Positions 1-18,148 of a DNA stretch of 64,000 nucleotides are shown piece after piece. Each line of letters opens with the position of its first letter. Within the stretch, counting starts at the first letter, position 1. The notes below the pieces were generated by a model. It made no database searches and was not told the origin of the DNA. It worked only from the letters and a program-made list of their open reading frames with translations. The translations under genes were made by a program, and so were the position numbers. The stretch comes from Limanda limanda (taxonomy: Eukaryota; Chordata; Actinopteri; Pleuronectiformes; Pleuronectidae). The stretch spans positions 11,491,498-11,555,497 of the forward strand of contig NC_083639.1 of the NCBI RefSeq assembly GCF_963576545.1. The letters are read 5' to 3'.

Positions 1-750
1 ATCAGAAGAGGAAAAGGGTCTTTAGAACAACACCAGAGTTCAAGTAGAGTAAACCTATTCAAGTTGACCCACCAACAGCAGTACAGTACCGTGATTAGAA
101 ATAAGATTTGGCCGACCATGAGACACTTTCCCTCTGATAAAGAACTGGTGAGGATTTTGGAAGTTTGCGTTTTTTGTAAGGATTAAAACCTGCTGAGCTG
201 ATATTATTAAAACTTGGTAGAAGGGCGGGGTATAGGCTAGGGATGGCACTAAAAACGTCTGGAGCAGATTCCACTGAAGGTGCAGATCCAGGATTTGTTT
301 GACCCCATTTCTTCATGTTCACAAAAAACCTGGAACATTCAGGTGAGGCGTGACCTCTGGGTAGAGCAGGCAGGAGGCAGAAGAAAGATTGTTGATGTAG
401 ATTCCGCTGTTTTTGTTTACAGCACATCAACATTGGCGTCGGCCCTTATCACCATAAGCTCTCGAATCTCACTGTCTTTCCAAGTTTACTTCTCTGTCTG
501 CATCTTCTACTTCTGTGCCACCTCATTTTCATCCAGATACATTTGTATTGTTTGGGTTTTTGTCACTTTTGCATCCGTCACATGTTAGAAATGTGTTAGA
601 AATCGCTCGCTGTGCATTTTTCTAGACATTTTATCAGGGGGCTGGCAGGTAAAGTTCAGCAACTGACTTGGACATTTGTGTTTTCACATACAACCCCTGG
701 ACATTTTTAGGGAAACGTCTGGACTTCAGTTCAGGTCTGAAAGCAACTTA

Positions 751-798
751 AGGGCCCTGTTAGTGGAGGTATGCACACTACTGAATTCTGTTCTAGTT
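751..798 (+). repeat. 3'-end fragment of dispersed repeat family R1
   Basis: The segment carries the family's terminal signature: GGAGGTATGC, then CTACTGA, then TTCTAGTT. The same end is seen at 1606-1639, 21341-21432 and 21720-21752. Only the last part of the element is present. Confidence 0.55.
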
Positions 799-1320
799 TT
801 TTATTCTTTTTGTAGGTTTTCTTACCTGCCTTTCTGCCTGAATAATGACCACTGTGTGTGTTTTCTTTTTTTGACCTGACTTCCTTTCCTGCCACGCTCA
901 GCCAGCTCTCATTACCAGACTTACAGGTTGGACACCGGCCAGCCCTTGACTCAGCCTAAACCTCTGAAACTCTGGAAAAGTGCTCAGCAGCCTGTTAGAC
1001 TCTGTGAACAGTCACTCTGTTCCCACATTCAGTCTCAGTCTTTGATTCAGGATCTTACATGAAACCTGTGAGACTATTCTTTGTCTCAGATCCTGCAGTG
1101 TTCGGCCCTCAGTCTTAAATTCAAACCTGAACATACAAAAGTACAAATTTCTATACAATCTAAAACTTTTTCAAAACATAAAAGAACATAACAGTAATTT
1201 AGCATTTTCTTAACTTTGCATTCACGTTTACCTCAAACATTGCAGGCTATATATAAACAACCATGTTGGAATGTTTCAGATTTTTGAAATGTATTTTTCT
1301 TACTGTTAGAGAGTATTATC

Positions 1321-1639
1321 TCCACCAAGGAGGCCATGTTTTCACCTCTGTCCATTTTGTGTGTTGGTTAGTTCATTAGCAATATTACAAAAAACTGTTG
1401 AACCGATTTCCTTGAAACTTGGGAGAGTAATGCGGAATGGCTCAGGTAAGAACCCCTTAAATTTCCAGATGAAGATATTTTAAAAAACGTCTTTTTGGCA
1501 TTGCAAGATTCAACATTTTCCTACGGAAAATTCAGTGATCTTGATGGAAAATCAGGCACATTTATGAAATCTGTAAGTTTGGGAAATTTGGCTGTTTGAC
1601 TTTTGGAGGTATGCAGTCTACTGAACGCCATTCTAGTTT
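1321..1639 (+). repeat. Dispersed repeat family R1, near-complete copy
   Basis: It begins with CACCAAGGAGGCCATGTTTT, continues through a GAACCGATTTCCTTGAAACTT block, and ends with the GGTATGC...CTACTGA...TTCTAGTT terminus. Other copies in the window are at 41019-41297 and 50898-51270 (both reversed), 21341-21752, and fragments at 751-798 and 6471-6529. From memory this is a very common teleost interspersed repeat. No coding capacity is seen. Its class (non-autonomous DNA transposon or other) cannot be assigned here. Confidence 0.65.
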
Positions 1640-1992
1640 CCTCATAGTGGGAAAATGAAATGACACACTTGAAACTTTGTCTAGTTGTTGCATCATAGTG
1701 AACATTAGCATCAAATCATATTTTAAATCATTTTATATAATTTTTTTCTATGATGTTTGATTCAATAGTATATGATATGGAGCCTAATGGCTGCCCTACA
1801 ATAAACTAATTCAAAAATTTGAAATTCTACAACACACATTATAAAATGTTTGCCAGTTATATGAGTTATATATGATTTTGCAAGGAACTAAACTTTGCAT
1901 AACGCCTGCATGTCCTTGCAGTGTGTGGAGTGAATGCAGTGGTGGATGTGTTAGTGGGAGTTTTGGGAGGATGATTTTGATGATTAATCAGT

Positions 1993-4904
1993 TCATATTT
2001 CTAGTTTCTTTTTCATGACCAGCTTGTACAGGATCTGGTAGCCGTCATCCCAGGCGTACAGCAGCTGCTCCTGTGGGTTGTACTTCAGGCTGGAGTGAGA
2101 TCCATAGCGTTTGGGAAAGTAAACCAGTGGCGCCTCTTCGTTGCTCACCATGCCATTGACGTCAAACACGCACTGCACACGTGAGCGGCCGGCCTCCTTG
2201 GTGTTGTACACCACATAGAGGGTACCACAGATGACAAACGCCGACTCAGCGTTCTCTCTCGGGCAGTTTGTGTCCCACGTCTGCTCGATGTCCAGCGAGC
2301 TGGCGTCCATTTTAGCCAGAGAGATGTGCTGCTCATTCTGCCGCGTGGCGTAAATGGCCCACAGGCCTTCCTCATCCACAGCCAGGTCCATCACTGTCTC
2401 AGGGGTCAGGCTGTACACAGGGACATGGTCCTGGACTGGAAACACAGCGCTGTCCATCACAGAGTTGGTCTTCAGGTCATATTTAACCACCATTACATCG
2501 TCAACCTGATTTACATAATAGGCGTGGTTGTTGTAGATGACGTGTCCTGTTCCCCTCCAGGCCGACGGCAGCTTCAGGCTCTTGGACAGAGACAGGCCCA
2601 GGGAGCGGGTGAAGTCTTGCGCAGAGGAAAACTCGTGGATGGTGTCTCCATCCGTCCCATTAAAGATGTAGACCTTCCCAGAGCCCCTGCTGGTGTCTTT
2701 ACTCCACATGCCCTTTGGTCCTCCAACTCGCTTTAAGATCTTCATGGCTTTTATACTGGAGATCATGTCACTGCAGTCTGAGTTCAAGAGAAGGAGAGGT
2801 CCTATGTGAGGGGTCTTTGACATTTTAATAAAATTTGCATTCCTAATTTGCATAACTTTAAGGGAATAGCTCTGAATTTAAGAAAACATGGAAATCTGAT
2901 TTTCAAGAGGTCCACTGCATTCAATAAAATAAATAGATAAATAGTGAACTACAGCCAGCCATTTTCACACTTGGGAAGAAATACTTATCACTCAGCTTTA
3001 GAGGTGCTGGCAGGTGGATTTTGTTTCCTTTGGACAAAATCAGGTAAGTAAGCCACACCAATCAGCTGCTGGTTCCAGTTTCATATACAAAGTTAGATAT
3101 GAATGTTCTCAAAAGATGTTTGGCAAAAAGGTTAAAAAAAACATTCATCCTTCCATTATCTATACAGTTTATCCTTTGAGTGTCAGAGCCAAACCCAGCT
3201 GACATTGGGAATGAGATGTGTTGCATCCTGGACACCAGCGTATCACTGGGCCAACGTACAGAGACAAGCAACCATTCACACTCACATTCACAACTAGGGT
3301 CAATTAGAGTCTTCAAGTGCTGTCAGATTATTATCACACTGTAGTCTCAAAATAAGTATTTTACCGGTCATCAGCAAAAAGCAGAGTTCAAACTGAAAAT
3401 AAACTGTAAGTGCAGTTTAGGAGCATTATACTGTATCTCACCTGAGAGTTTAAAATATTTGGCCTTCTGCTTCTCCTGCACCAGAGTCACCTGCTGCTCT
3501 ATCAACTTGTCGTCAACATCCACACAGGGCTGAGCCCCGTTCTGCGTCTCCAGGTAGTCCAGCTCTCGCTCCACCCGGTCCACCCTGGTGCCAACACCGT
3601 CCAGATTCATTCTCAGCGCCTCTTTCTCTTTATCCAAGTTTTCCAGCTGGGAAACCATCTGCTGCTTCAGCTCCCGCAGCTCCGAGGCATAACGGGTGGT
3701 CTGTTCGTGCCACAGAGAGATCCGGTCCTGTTCACAGAGGGGGATTAGTTTAATCTGAATCAGAACAGAGGCACAAAAGTCACTCCCTCCTGTAGACAAT
3801 TGGATATTTTTGTTTTACAGGAACAGTACATGTATTCCTGGAAACACAGAGAAGGCCATAATTTGATGTTTCGGCTCAGCCTTAATGAATAGATTGGGAC
3901 ATAATAAGTAGGAAAGTGATCCTTCAAACAACCAGGTTCAAACTACACGTGGCAAGTATCCTCCCTGCTCACATGTCTTTTAGCTAAACCTCCTTCCAGT
4001 GCTCTGTGTGGGCGCCGCTCTGCAGCACACCCTGACCTCTGACCTCGCTGGAGGAGAGAACAGAAACAAGTTTCGCTGCAGGTGATCAGTAAAGTCTGGC
4101 TCCACTTTACAGAGACTGTAAATAGATATGGATACATAATAGTTTGAGAGAATTTATTGTGACTGAAGGACATGACATGAAATGAAAGATAACGGAGCAT
4201 TTCTCACCCAAGAGTTTTTCATACACATTAGTCTGTTTTATTTCTGACAGATTTTTAGTTTGTGTTGTTGGTTAAATTATTAGACGTCAATGGTTTCAAG
4301 TTATTATTTCAAAATCATTAACTGTAATTTCCATTATTGTTTAAAACTATTTTTCATTTCCTTATCCACCAAATGACTCACTAAGGAGTAAATGATTGGG
4401 ACCCCCTCCAAGACCAGATGATACATCTCAAGGTGTTCATCCCAAGGTAATAAATGATTATATATATATTATCTTTACTTGAACATTTTTATAAATTCAA
4501 TTTCATGATGAAGATGGTACAAACATTGTTAGCAAATATCACACACTCGATTGTTGTTTGTCATTTATTTACAAATATTCACGGTATACAGTACATACAA
4601 AACTTTCAACTCAGTGTCATATCCCAGACAAGAAGCTCTATAATAATCCCCCATACACATGTAAGAGATCTGTATTTTCCAGCATTTTCCCCAGGATTTG
4701 CCCACATCTGCATTCCATCGCCTGGTGCCCTGTCCCTCAGAGTTTCCTCTCAGAGGGACTCACAGGGAGCGCAGGGCTCGGCAGGGAGGTAAAGGGAGGT
4801 CTTACCTCAATAGCAAGCAGCCTCCGCTCCAAATAGTCAATCAGTGCTTGGTGCTGACCGTTGGCAAAGCAGGCCAAAGTAACCAAGACAACGAGTCCTC
4901 TCAT
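1993..4904 (-). CDS. olfml3: Olfactomedin-like protein 3 (secreted glycoprotein)
   Basis: Three coding exons on the minus strand, 4904-4806, 3727-3442 and 2777-1993, have GT-AG borders and sum to 1170 bases (389 residues plus stop). Residues 1-16 (MRGLVVLVTLACFANG) form a signal peptide. Residues 17-128 are a coiled coil containing YLERRL, RVDRVERELDYLETQN and a CVDVDDK cysteine. Residues 129-389 are one olfactomedin domain, opening at DCSDMISSIKAMKILKR, with the NCPRENAESAFVICGTLYVV cysteine block and ending AWDDGYQILYKLVMKKKLEI. Order and length match vertebrate OLFML3 (human 406 residues), a secreted matrix protein linked to BMP signalling and dorsoventral patterning in vertebrates. The start is the only ATG ahead of the signal peptide. 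It is divergent to avil. Teleosts can have a and b copies, and which one this is cannot be told. Confidence 0.93.
3143..3314 (+). repeat. Teleost dispersed repeat in olfml3 intron 2
   Basis: It contains CATCCTTCCATTATCTATAC, CCCAGCTGACATTGGG and ACCATTCACACTCACATTCA followed by AGGGTCAATTAGAGTC. This order is recalled from a very common fish interspersed repeat. No open frame is seen. A related fragment lies at 10219-10300. Confidence 0.6.
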
Positions 4905-5880
4905 TTCTGTGTCAGCTCAGTGTCTTTCTCCAGGTCCTGTGAAGTCTTGACTGGAGCTCAGTGGCAGCGGGTGGAGGAGCCAGCAGATTCCCAGAGGTGG
5001 CCTGGAATGTTTTACTAAGCTTGTCTGGGAGGAGCCAGAAACATCTGGTATAGATGGAAGCACAAAGTCAGATGGAGACAAGACACTCCTTCTCATTTTT
5101 AATTCTTACCTGGATGATAAATTGAAAAACCAAAACAATATATCATTTTAAGGTTAATTTTGTATTATTATTAAGGGGTCTGAAACAATAATTTATTTAG
5201 AATACTGGACACTATTTTAGCATAGGATCCCAGCAGCAGGATTAAACAATTTTAAATGCTTTTTTTTAATTTTCACTGTAGATTTGACCCCGTCTGTTGC
5301 TCCAGGATGGGATGCCATCAGAAGAAGAGAATGTGTGACCAATTTTTCCACTGTACATATGGACATGTGAGTAACAAAACAGACTTAGAAAAATGTCAAA
5401 CTGTCTCACAATTCTACCAGATGTATTTCTTGGATCTTGTCCTGAGGGTGATGTCTTCTAATATGCCTTTTATTATAATATGGATGACAGTAGGGAAAAA
5501 TGGTTTCAGATGAATCCAGATGTTCAAAAAAATGTTTTTGCTGTGTGGTCAAAACTGATATTTATGCTGGGAGACCCAATGTGTGAAATATTTGTCATTA
5601 CGTGTCAAACTACTCTACCGGTGTGTCTTTCCAGCTGTTCCATTGCACAGTAACATGTTTAATAGTAATAATATATCTAAAGTCTAAAACACTATAATTA
5701 ATTTGGTGAATGCGGAATTGTCGAGGAAATAGGAAAATGCTGTTTAAACTGTCTCTGCCCTCTCCTTTCATTTATAAGACCAACCATGCTATGAACAGCT
5801 AGATCACAGCAGTGAACACCTCTTTTTCCTATAAGTTGTTTCCACTTGGCATTAAAAGCCAACTCAAGCACATAATTACT

Positions 5881-5882
5881 GT

Positions 5883-5969
<87 letters not shown>

Positions 5970-5982
5970 CGTGTGTGTGTGT
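5881..5982. repeat. (GT)n microsatellite
   Basis: About 100 bases of alternating GT with a few interruptions (TTTG, TCTG and GCGTGC near the end). Cys-Val and Thr-His open frames here are artefacts of the repeat. Confidence 0.95.
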
Positions 5983-6470
5983 TTTTTTGTGTTTTTGCTT
6001 TTGTTCCCTCAGTAAGGACACAGACTTTTATTTTATGAGATTCAGAAGGCAAAGGTGTGATAACATATTTTGGGATTTAACTAGTTTAGGGATAAATAAA
6101 AATGTCCGCTGTGCTCCATGCGGTGTAAAAGACGCCTTTTTGAGTGGAATTTGAAATTTGGGTCTAACAGACACTTGGATGACACCACAGGAGCAGCATG
6201 GAGGCATCTAATGTTTTTATCTGTTGTTTTTTTTGCACTTGAAGAAGAAGGCTTTTTACCCCTGAAACTCTAAAAGTGTTTTATGGACTCAAACACACCT
6301 CCCCTCATCACCATAGTAGTGAGTAGATAATGAGTTAATGTTTATTTTTGGGTGAACTATCCCTTTAAGAGATTTGCAACATTTCCATTGGTTTCTAAAG
6401 GAACAATGACGATGATCCATGATGATCCATGCAAGGGGTTTGTTATTAATGTTAATGTAGATCTAATATA

Positions 6471-6870
6471 GATTTGGTTTCATGGGGGGCCTGTTGGTGG
6501 ACGTATGCGCTCTAAGTGCGATGCTAGTTGTGTTTTTTGTGTGTTTGCCTGCCTGCTCCCCACTAACCCTGCTTTGTCCTCTCTTGCCCCAGAAACACCT
6601 GCTCCTCTGTTCTGCTCCGTCACGCTCAGCCAGCTCCCTCAGCCGCACTGTTTGCCCGGACTTCCTCGAGTTCACTCCCTCTGATCAGCTCCTCCAGACT
6701 CCCCCTTACCAGACACTCCGCTCCTCAGACAGGACTCTGGATTCAGCTTTTGCCCTTCAGCGTTTAGTTTTAGTATTTTGCACTTGTGTTGGTAGCTTTG
6801 GGTTTGATTTGTAACTTAATTTGCCTTTTTACACTTGTACACAGTTTGCAATAAAAATCATCATTGTTTA
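6471..6870 (+). repeat. R1 repeat end joined to a second dispersed sequence
   Basis: Positions 6471-6529 carry the R1 end (TTTCATGGGG...GTATGCGCTCTAAGTGC...GCTAGTT). The following C-rich part holds CACGCTCAGCCAGCTCC and TTACCAGACAC, and ends near AATAAAAATCATC at 6850. The same CACGCTCAGCCAGCT and TTACCAGAC blocks follow the R1 fragment at 751-798, so this may be one larger element. An AATAAA-type tail suggests a retroelement 3' end, but the class is not established. Confidence 0.45.
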
Positions 6871-7751
6871 ACCAATTTTTCTATGTCCTGGTAAATGATT
6901 TTTGCAGTCAAAATAGTACTATATTCATTCTTCATGAAGTACAATGAAATAGGTTTGCGTTTTCATATTGTCAGCCCCTCTGCAGTGAGCCTGTCTGCAC
7001 ACGCTTCACTGTCACTAACACAGCATAGTGGAATGGTTAGAAAATTAGAGTTACCTCATTTAGAATAAACTCTTAAGCCCTCTGACAGACTGGTGAGCCA
7101 TCCTGGGTCCATCCTGCTCCTCATTGTGCTTGGTCAGATTACAGTGACAATTTCAGGTACAAATATATCTTTAGTCCAATGCAATCCAGTAAACCAGCCA
7201 AGCCATCATTTCTTCAGCAAAAAACAAAAAGATGTGGTTCAAAGTTGGTTATATTAGTGTGTAACAAACCAGTATGTGTGAGTGTGTGTAGATGGTCATG
7301 TGCTATTGTGTGAATGTTTTGGGGCGTTGAGTGACTCTGTGTCCAACAATAACAGACAGGATCAGCATATAGTGGTTAGTTATGTAAATCCGGTGTGTTA
7401 TAAGAGCAGATGCAGCGCCTGATGATGTCTTGTATAAACTCACTTTTTTCTAACTCTATAGCTACAGATTGTTTTTCTGGAGTCTCAACAGGCTTAACAT
7501 TTATATTTTCACATACACAGTGTGTACAATTCCTTCTAAAATAAACTCATTCAACTTTGAATTAATCAATATTTTATTCAAATGTATTTGACATTCAGGA
7601 GCAGGGTCCTGATCTTCTCATGGAGAGACTCACACCAGGTTCCATGCTTCTTTTGGGTCGTGATTGTTGGACTTCTGTCACCAATAACTGCTGCTAATAA
7701 CTGCTTTCAGGACATTCCTGCTATTTTATAATATGTATAATATGTATGTAC

Positions 7752-7789
7752 GAACATATTATTGTATATGTATATACAATAATATGTTC
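7752..7789. repeat. Perfect 38-base palindrome (18-base arms)
   Basis: The left arm GAACATATTATTGTATAT is the exact reverse complement of the right arm ATATACAATAATATGTTC, with only GT between them. It could be a tiny inverted-repeat element or a cruciform-prone AT palindrome. It lies about 450 bases upstream of the avil 5' exon. Confidence 0.85.
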
Positions 7790-8221
7790 TATAAATTACA
7801 ACTGCTACCATTTTGGCTAATATTCATTTCTAATACTACCTGATAATAATCAATATGTTTTCAAGTCTAATTGTAATATAAGATATAAGTATAATAATCA
7901 TTATATGTAATTATCAGTAGGACATTCTATTCTCCTGAAAGCTCTCCCACTCTTGTGTTATTATTCATAGTCTATCTACCTGAAGCGGCGCATACTGTTT
8001 GTCCATATATGGCGTGAATGTGGGGGCATACAGCCGAGTGGGCTGGGAAGTAAATGGACATGACGACAATGATCAGTGTGTTCATTTGAATGTGAGTCCA
8101 TTTTTTCAGGACATTTGTTTACAGGATTGTGAGTGTCCTCAGTGATTGGGCAGAACAGCGTGAAGCGTCCTGAAACATGCAAACACAGGCAAATGTGGGG
8201 CACGGAGGGGAAGAGGCTTGA

Positions 8222-8304
8222 GGGCCTTTTGTTATCAGACAGCGCATCAACTAGTGGAAGATCAGATCAACTCGGAAGATCCTCTCCAAACCCGAGAATA
8301 CCAG
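8222..8304 (+). other. Probable 5' non-coding exon of avil
   Basis: A GT donor (CCAG|GTATGT) ends a likely leader exon at 8304. The next exon starts after an acceptor at 8547 (CTTCCAACAG) and holds the start ATG at 8592. The 5' limit of the leader exon is not visible; 8222 is only a guess. Confidence 0.35.
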
Positions 8305-8591
8305 GTATGTAATATTTCATAGTGTTAGAAAATATGAGATTTAGTTGCCTCTATGTGGGGGTTTCCAGATTATCAACAAAAAAAAAGGAAAATTAATTTC
8401 TAGACTAGATAATACAAAGGATAAGTGGTATGAATAATGGATGGATTAAAACTTTGTGCTGCTCTGTGGTTCGACATTAGGAGACTATATAATGGTGCAG
8501 AAATTGTATTATTATTGTATTGCACTTCTGATTTTCTCTTCCAACAGCAAAAGGGATCAAGCTCCACCGACACTGAATTCTTCCGAGCAAC

Positions 8592-14969
<6,378 letters not shown>

Positions 14970-17900
14970 TATTTTATTGTTTTTTTAGATTTAAAGCCAG
15001 CAAGAGGTCTCGCCTGTCTGTCCCCCTCCCCTTATTGACTTTCCACTGAAGCCAGTCTGTAATCTTAATTAAATATTACTGTATCTTACTGTATCTTACT
15101 AAAGCTCTTGTAATAACATCATTTGAAATCTCAGTCTGACAATGTAAAAAAACTGTAATGCCTATTATCACGGGTGTGGGCATTAACCATTAAAAGCATT
15201 TTTTTTTTTTAATTAAGCAAAGAAATGAATATTTGTGCAACTTTCTTTAACTTTGAAATACCAAAATGTTAACAGCACAGATTTCTCCTGTAAGTTCGGA
15301 TCTACTTTGCCATCTGTTGGTCAAATAATGATACAGCATGTCACTTTTGTTTCTACAAACTGTTAAGTATCTACAGCTGTTCCTCTACAGGTTTCACAGG
15401 AATGGATTACAAATCATCTTGTCCTATAATTTGTATTTTTTCCCCCATTTAAAACAATTTTAATAAACAAGTACATTAAACAATTGTGAGCAAATAAATC
15501 TTCATTGTGCAGGAAAATCTAAAGAAAATTCCAAATGGGATTTTATGAATATATTATGAAAAAATACATATAAAGACCTTTTATATAAAGATAGATAGTG
15601 AGAGAGAGAGAGCACATCAATAGAGCACACACCTTCATTATTAACTCCTTTATTTTGATATGTCTGGAATGTTATATCAGGTAATTTACTGTCACACGTG
15701 AACGTTCAATTCAAAGCGGAGGAGCAGTAAATAATATTTAGACCCATAAAACACAAACTACAGCGAGAGCTGATGTGTAACATTGTCTTATGAAAATAAA
15801 CACAAAAACAATTTGATTAATTTATTGAATATGAAAACAATTACTAATATGAGCTCAAACTACACTCCCAGTATCAAAGGTAAAGGTTTCCCCTCATGAT
15901 TTAGCAGTATGGATTCAGAGTGGTGTACATTTTCGGCATCATTAAAAAAATCAAACCCTTTGACCTGATAGGAAACAGACGTGTATTGTTTACATCACCA
16001 TAAATAACCAGCACAGCACACGTGAATTACAGTAACAGTCACCTTCCATCAGCTCATGTTGAGCCAGTCATCTGAGCTGCTTGTTAGAGATCCACCTTAA
16101 AAACAGAGAAATAATACAAAACATGCCTCATTCTATCAAAATATAAATGAAAAATCCCTTTAAAACACATTTTTCTTCAGTGAACTGCAATTAAAGTATC
16201 ATTCAATACATGTCTGTTAAAGAACTGCATGCAAAAGTACTATTTAAAGGTAGTTCAATCCGTTCATGTGCTGTGTAGAAACAATGAAGTTGCCCATGCA
16301 AACTATCACAAATGAGGTGAGAGGGTCTAATGTTGTTTCAAGAATAAAAAAAGAAACGTAACATTGTAGAAAAACGTACAAATTTTTGATTAAATACAAA
16401 GTGTGTTCAGCAATTTAAGACATCGAAAGAGACTAATTTCAGCAAGTTTCACTGCAATGTGCAAACGTACAGGAGGCATGCAGGCGAAGGGAGGACAGCC
16501 TGCGGCAGCTTGGCTGCTCTTCTCTCGCTGACGTGCGCGGCGATAAAGGGAATGTTGTTCGTAATGTTGTCTGACAAATCTATGACACATTACAAGAACT
16601 TTAGAAAGTGCAAATGCAGCAAAATCAGTTCTCTACAAAACTTGAACTAAGTAGGGGGTAAACTAAAGGGTGAACTAAACATATCGTACTTATGGACTCA
16701 ACTTTATTGAGTATCAGTATCTGATCTGAGGTTTTAAAGGCTAATGTTATTCATGAAGAAAACTTCTACAGTGTGTCCTACAAATGGAGACAGTCCAAAT
16801 ATCTTGACCTGACAAAGATTTTAATTTAAGGTTATTATACCGCGTTGCTGTTTTCAAACATGTACTAAACTCTGGACATTCCCAAGAAAAATGTCTGGAT
16901 AAAATCAGAATGAGCCCATGTGAGCAGACAGCAGGAAAATGTGCAGAAAAATCAAGCGGGCACGTTGATGACGGTTATGACACGTGCAGACGCAAAACTT
17001 AAAGAAAAAAAAATAAAGCTGAAATAGAGGTGCCATACATCAATCACGTCAAATTGGACTGACAATGTCAATGTGCTGAAAACAAAAACATGTGATTTCC
17101 CAGTGGAATATAAAAGTTACGTCCTGCCTCCCTTAGCTTTACTCTGTCGCCAGAGGAATGTTCCTAATGTTGTGAACTGCTCTGACCCAAACAATCTCTT
17201 GCCGTGTTCCAAACATGTCAAAGGCAAACTCCGGACATGTTCCCCAGGTTCATGTCTGAAAATGGCTTACGTGAGATTTGGCTCATCCCATTTTGAAATT
17301 AAGCTGTAACAAGCTGCGAGTGTCTAAATGATCGAACTGTCTCTAAAGTCGTGTGTTTCTAAATGTGCAGTTATGATTGGAGTCATAACAGCATCAGTCC
17401 CTGTCCACACACTTACATAGTTCACTGTATTTTGTCTACAGGTAAATCCTGATTTGTCTCGGCAGCTGTTCGTGTACAAACACACATTCTTAAAAGATTC
17501 CCTAAAAGATAAATGGTCGAAGCAGCATGGAGCATTTTCCATGTTTAGAAAAAAATATTTTGTTTAAATTAAGAGACATTAAAAAGAAATCAGTGGCAAA
17601 AAGAATTAAGCACTCATGGGTGGAGTTCTATTAAACCACCTCAATCCTGAGTTTCTTTGTTGAGAATTCAAAACTGAATTTTACTTTTCTACTACAGTGT
17701 TTTACGACTGGAGCTGATTAATTTCAGTAATAATTTATCTGTAAATTATTTTCTTGATCAACAAGTTTTCAAATAGATCTATGAAATGTCAAAAATAATG
17801 AGCCTGAACAATGTCTTCAAATTGATTGTCATCCCACAAGTAGTCCATTTCCCAAAGAAACCATAAAGCAGCGAATCCTCACATTTGAGAAATCTTAAAA

Positions 17901-18148
17901 CCAGTGAACGTTTTGGCATGTTTGCTTGAAAAAGTACTGAAACCAGGTTAGTTTTCTTCAATCAAATAGTTGATTTATCATTGGATGGGTAATTACGGCA
18001 ACTCTAGCTGTTGCAATTGGTCTCAAAGTTGTCTAAGAACATGAAGACCGATTTGGATAAAATGCGAATCAACAAGCTTTTGAATTTCACCAATAGATCA
18101 ATAAGAATCATTGTCCTTTTCCCCAGTCATTGATACGAACAGGTAAAG
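14970..18148. other. Convergent 3' regions of avil and the LRRFIP-like gene
   Basis: The avil 3' UTR starts at 14970. Possible poly(A) signals are ATTAAA-type near 15190 and AATAAA at 15462-15467. The 3' UTR of the minus-strand LRRFIP-like gene must start at 18148 and run leftwards; its end is not defined. The sequence is AT-rich with a short GA run near 15600. No further coding exon was found. Confidence 0.5.

Larger units (their letters stand above)
1..1992. other. Left flank, 3' of olfml3, no gene
   Basis: No exon with convincing splice sites or a recognisable protein was seen. The stretch is AT-rich and holds two copies of the dispersed repeat described at 1321-1639. A segment near 890-940 (CACGCTCAGCCAGCT followed by TTACCAGAC) recurs near 6620-6720. 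The part next to 1992 probably includes the olfml3 3' UTR, but its end is not defined. Confidence 0.6.
4905..8221. other. Divergent spacer between olfml3 and avil
   Basis: It holds the promoters of both genes, a GT microsatellite (5881-5982), an R1 repeat fragment with attached sequence (6471-6870), and a 38-base palindrome (7752-7789). A TTGGGTGAACTATCCCTTTA segment near 6350 is also typical of fish repeats. No other gene was found. Core promoter elements for olfml3 just upstream of 4904 are not distinctive. Confidence 0.55.
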
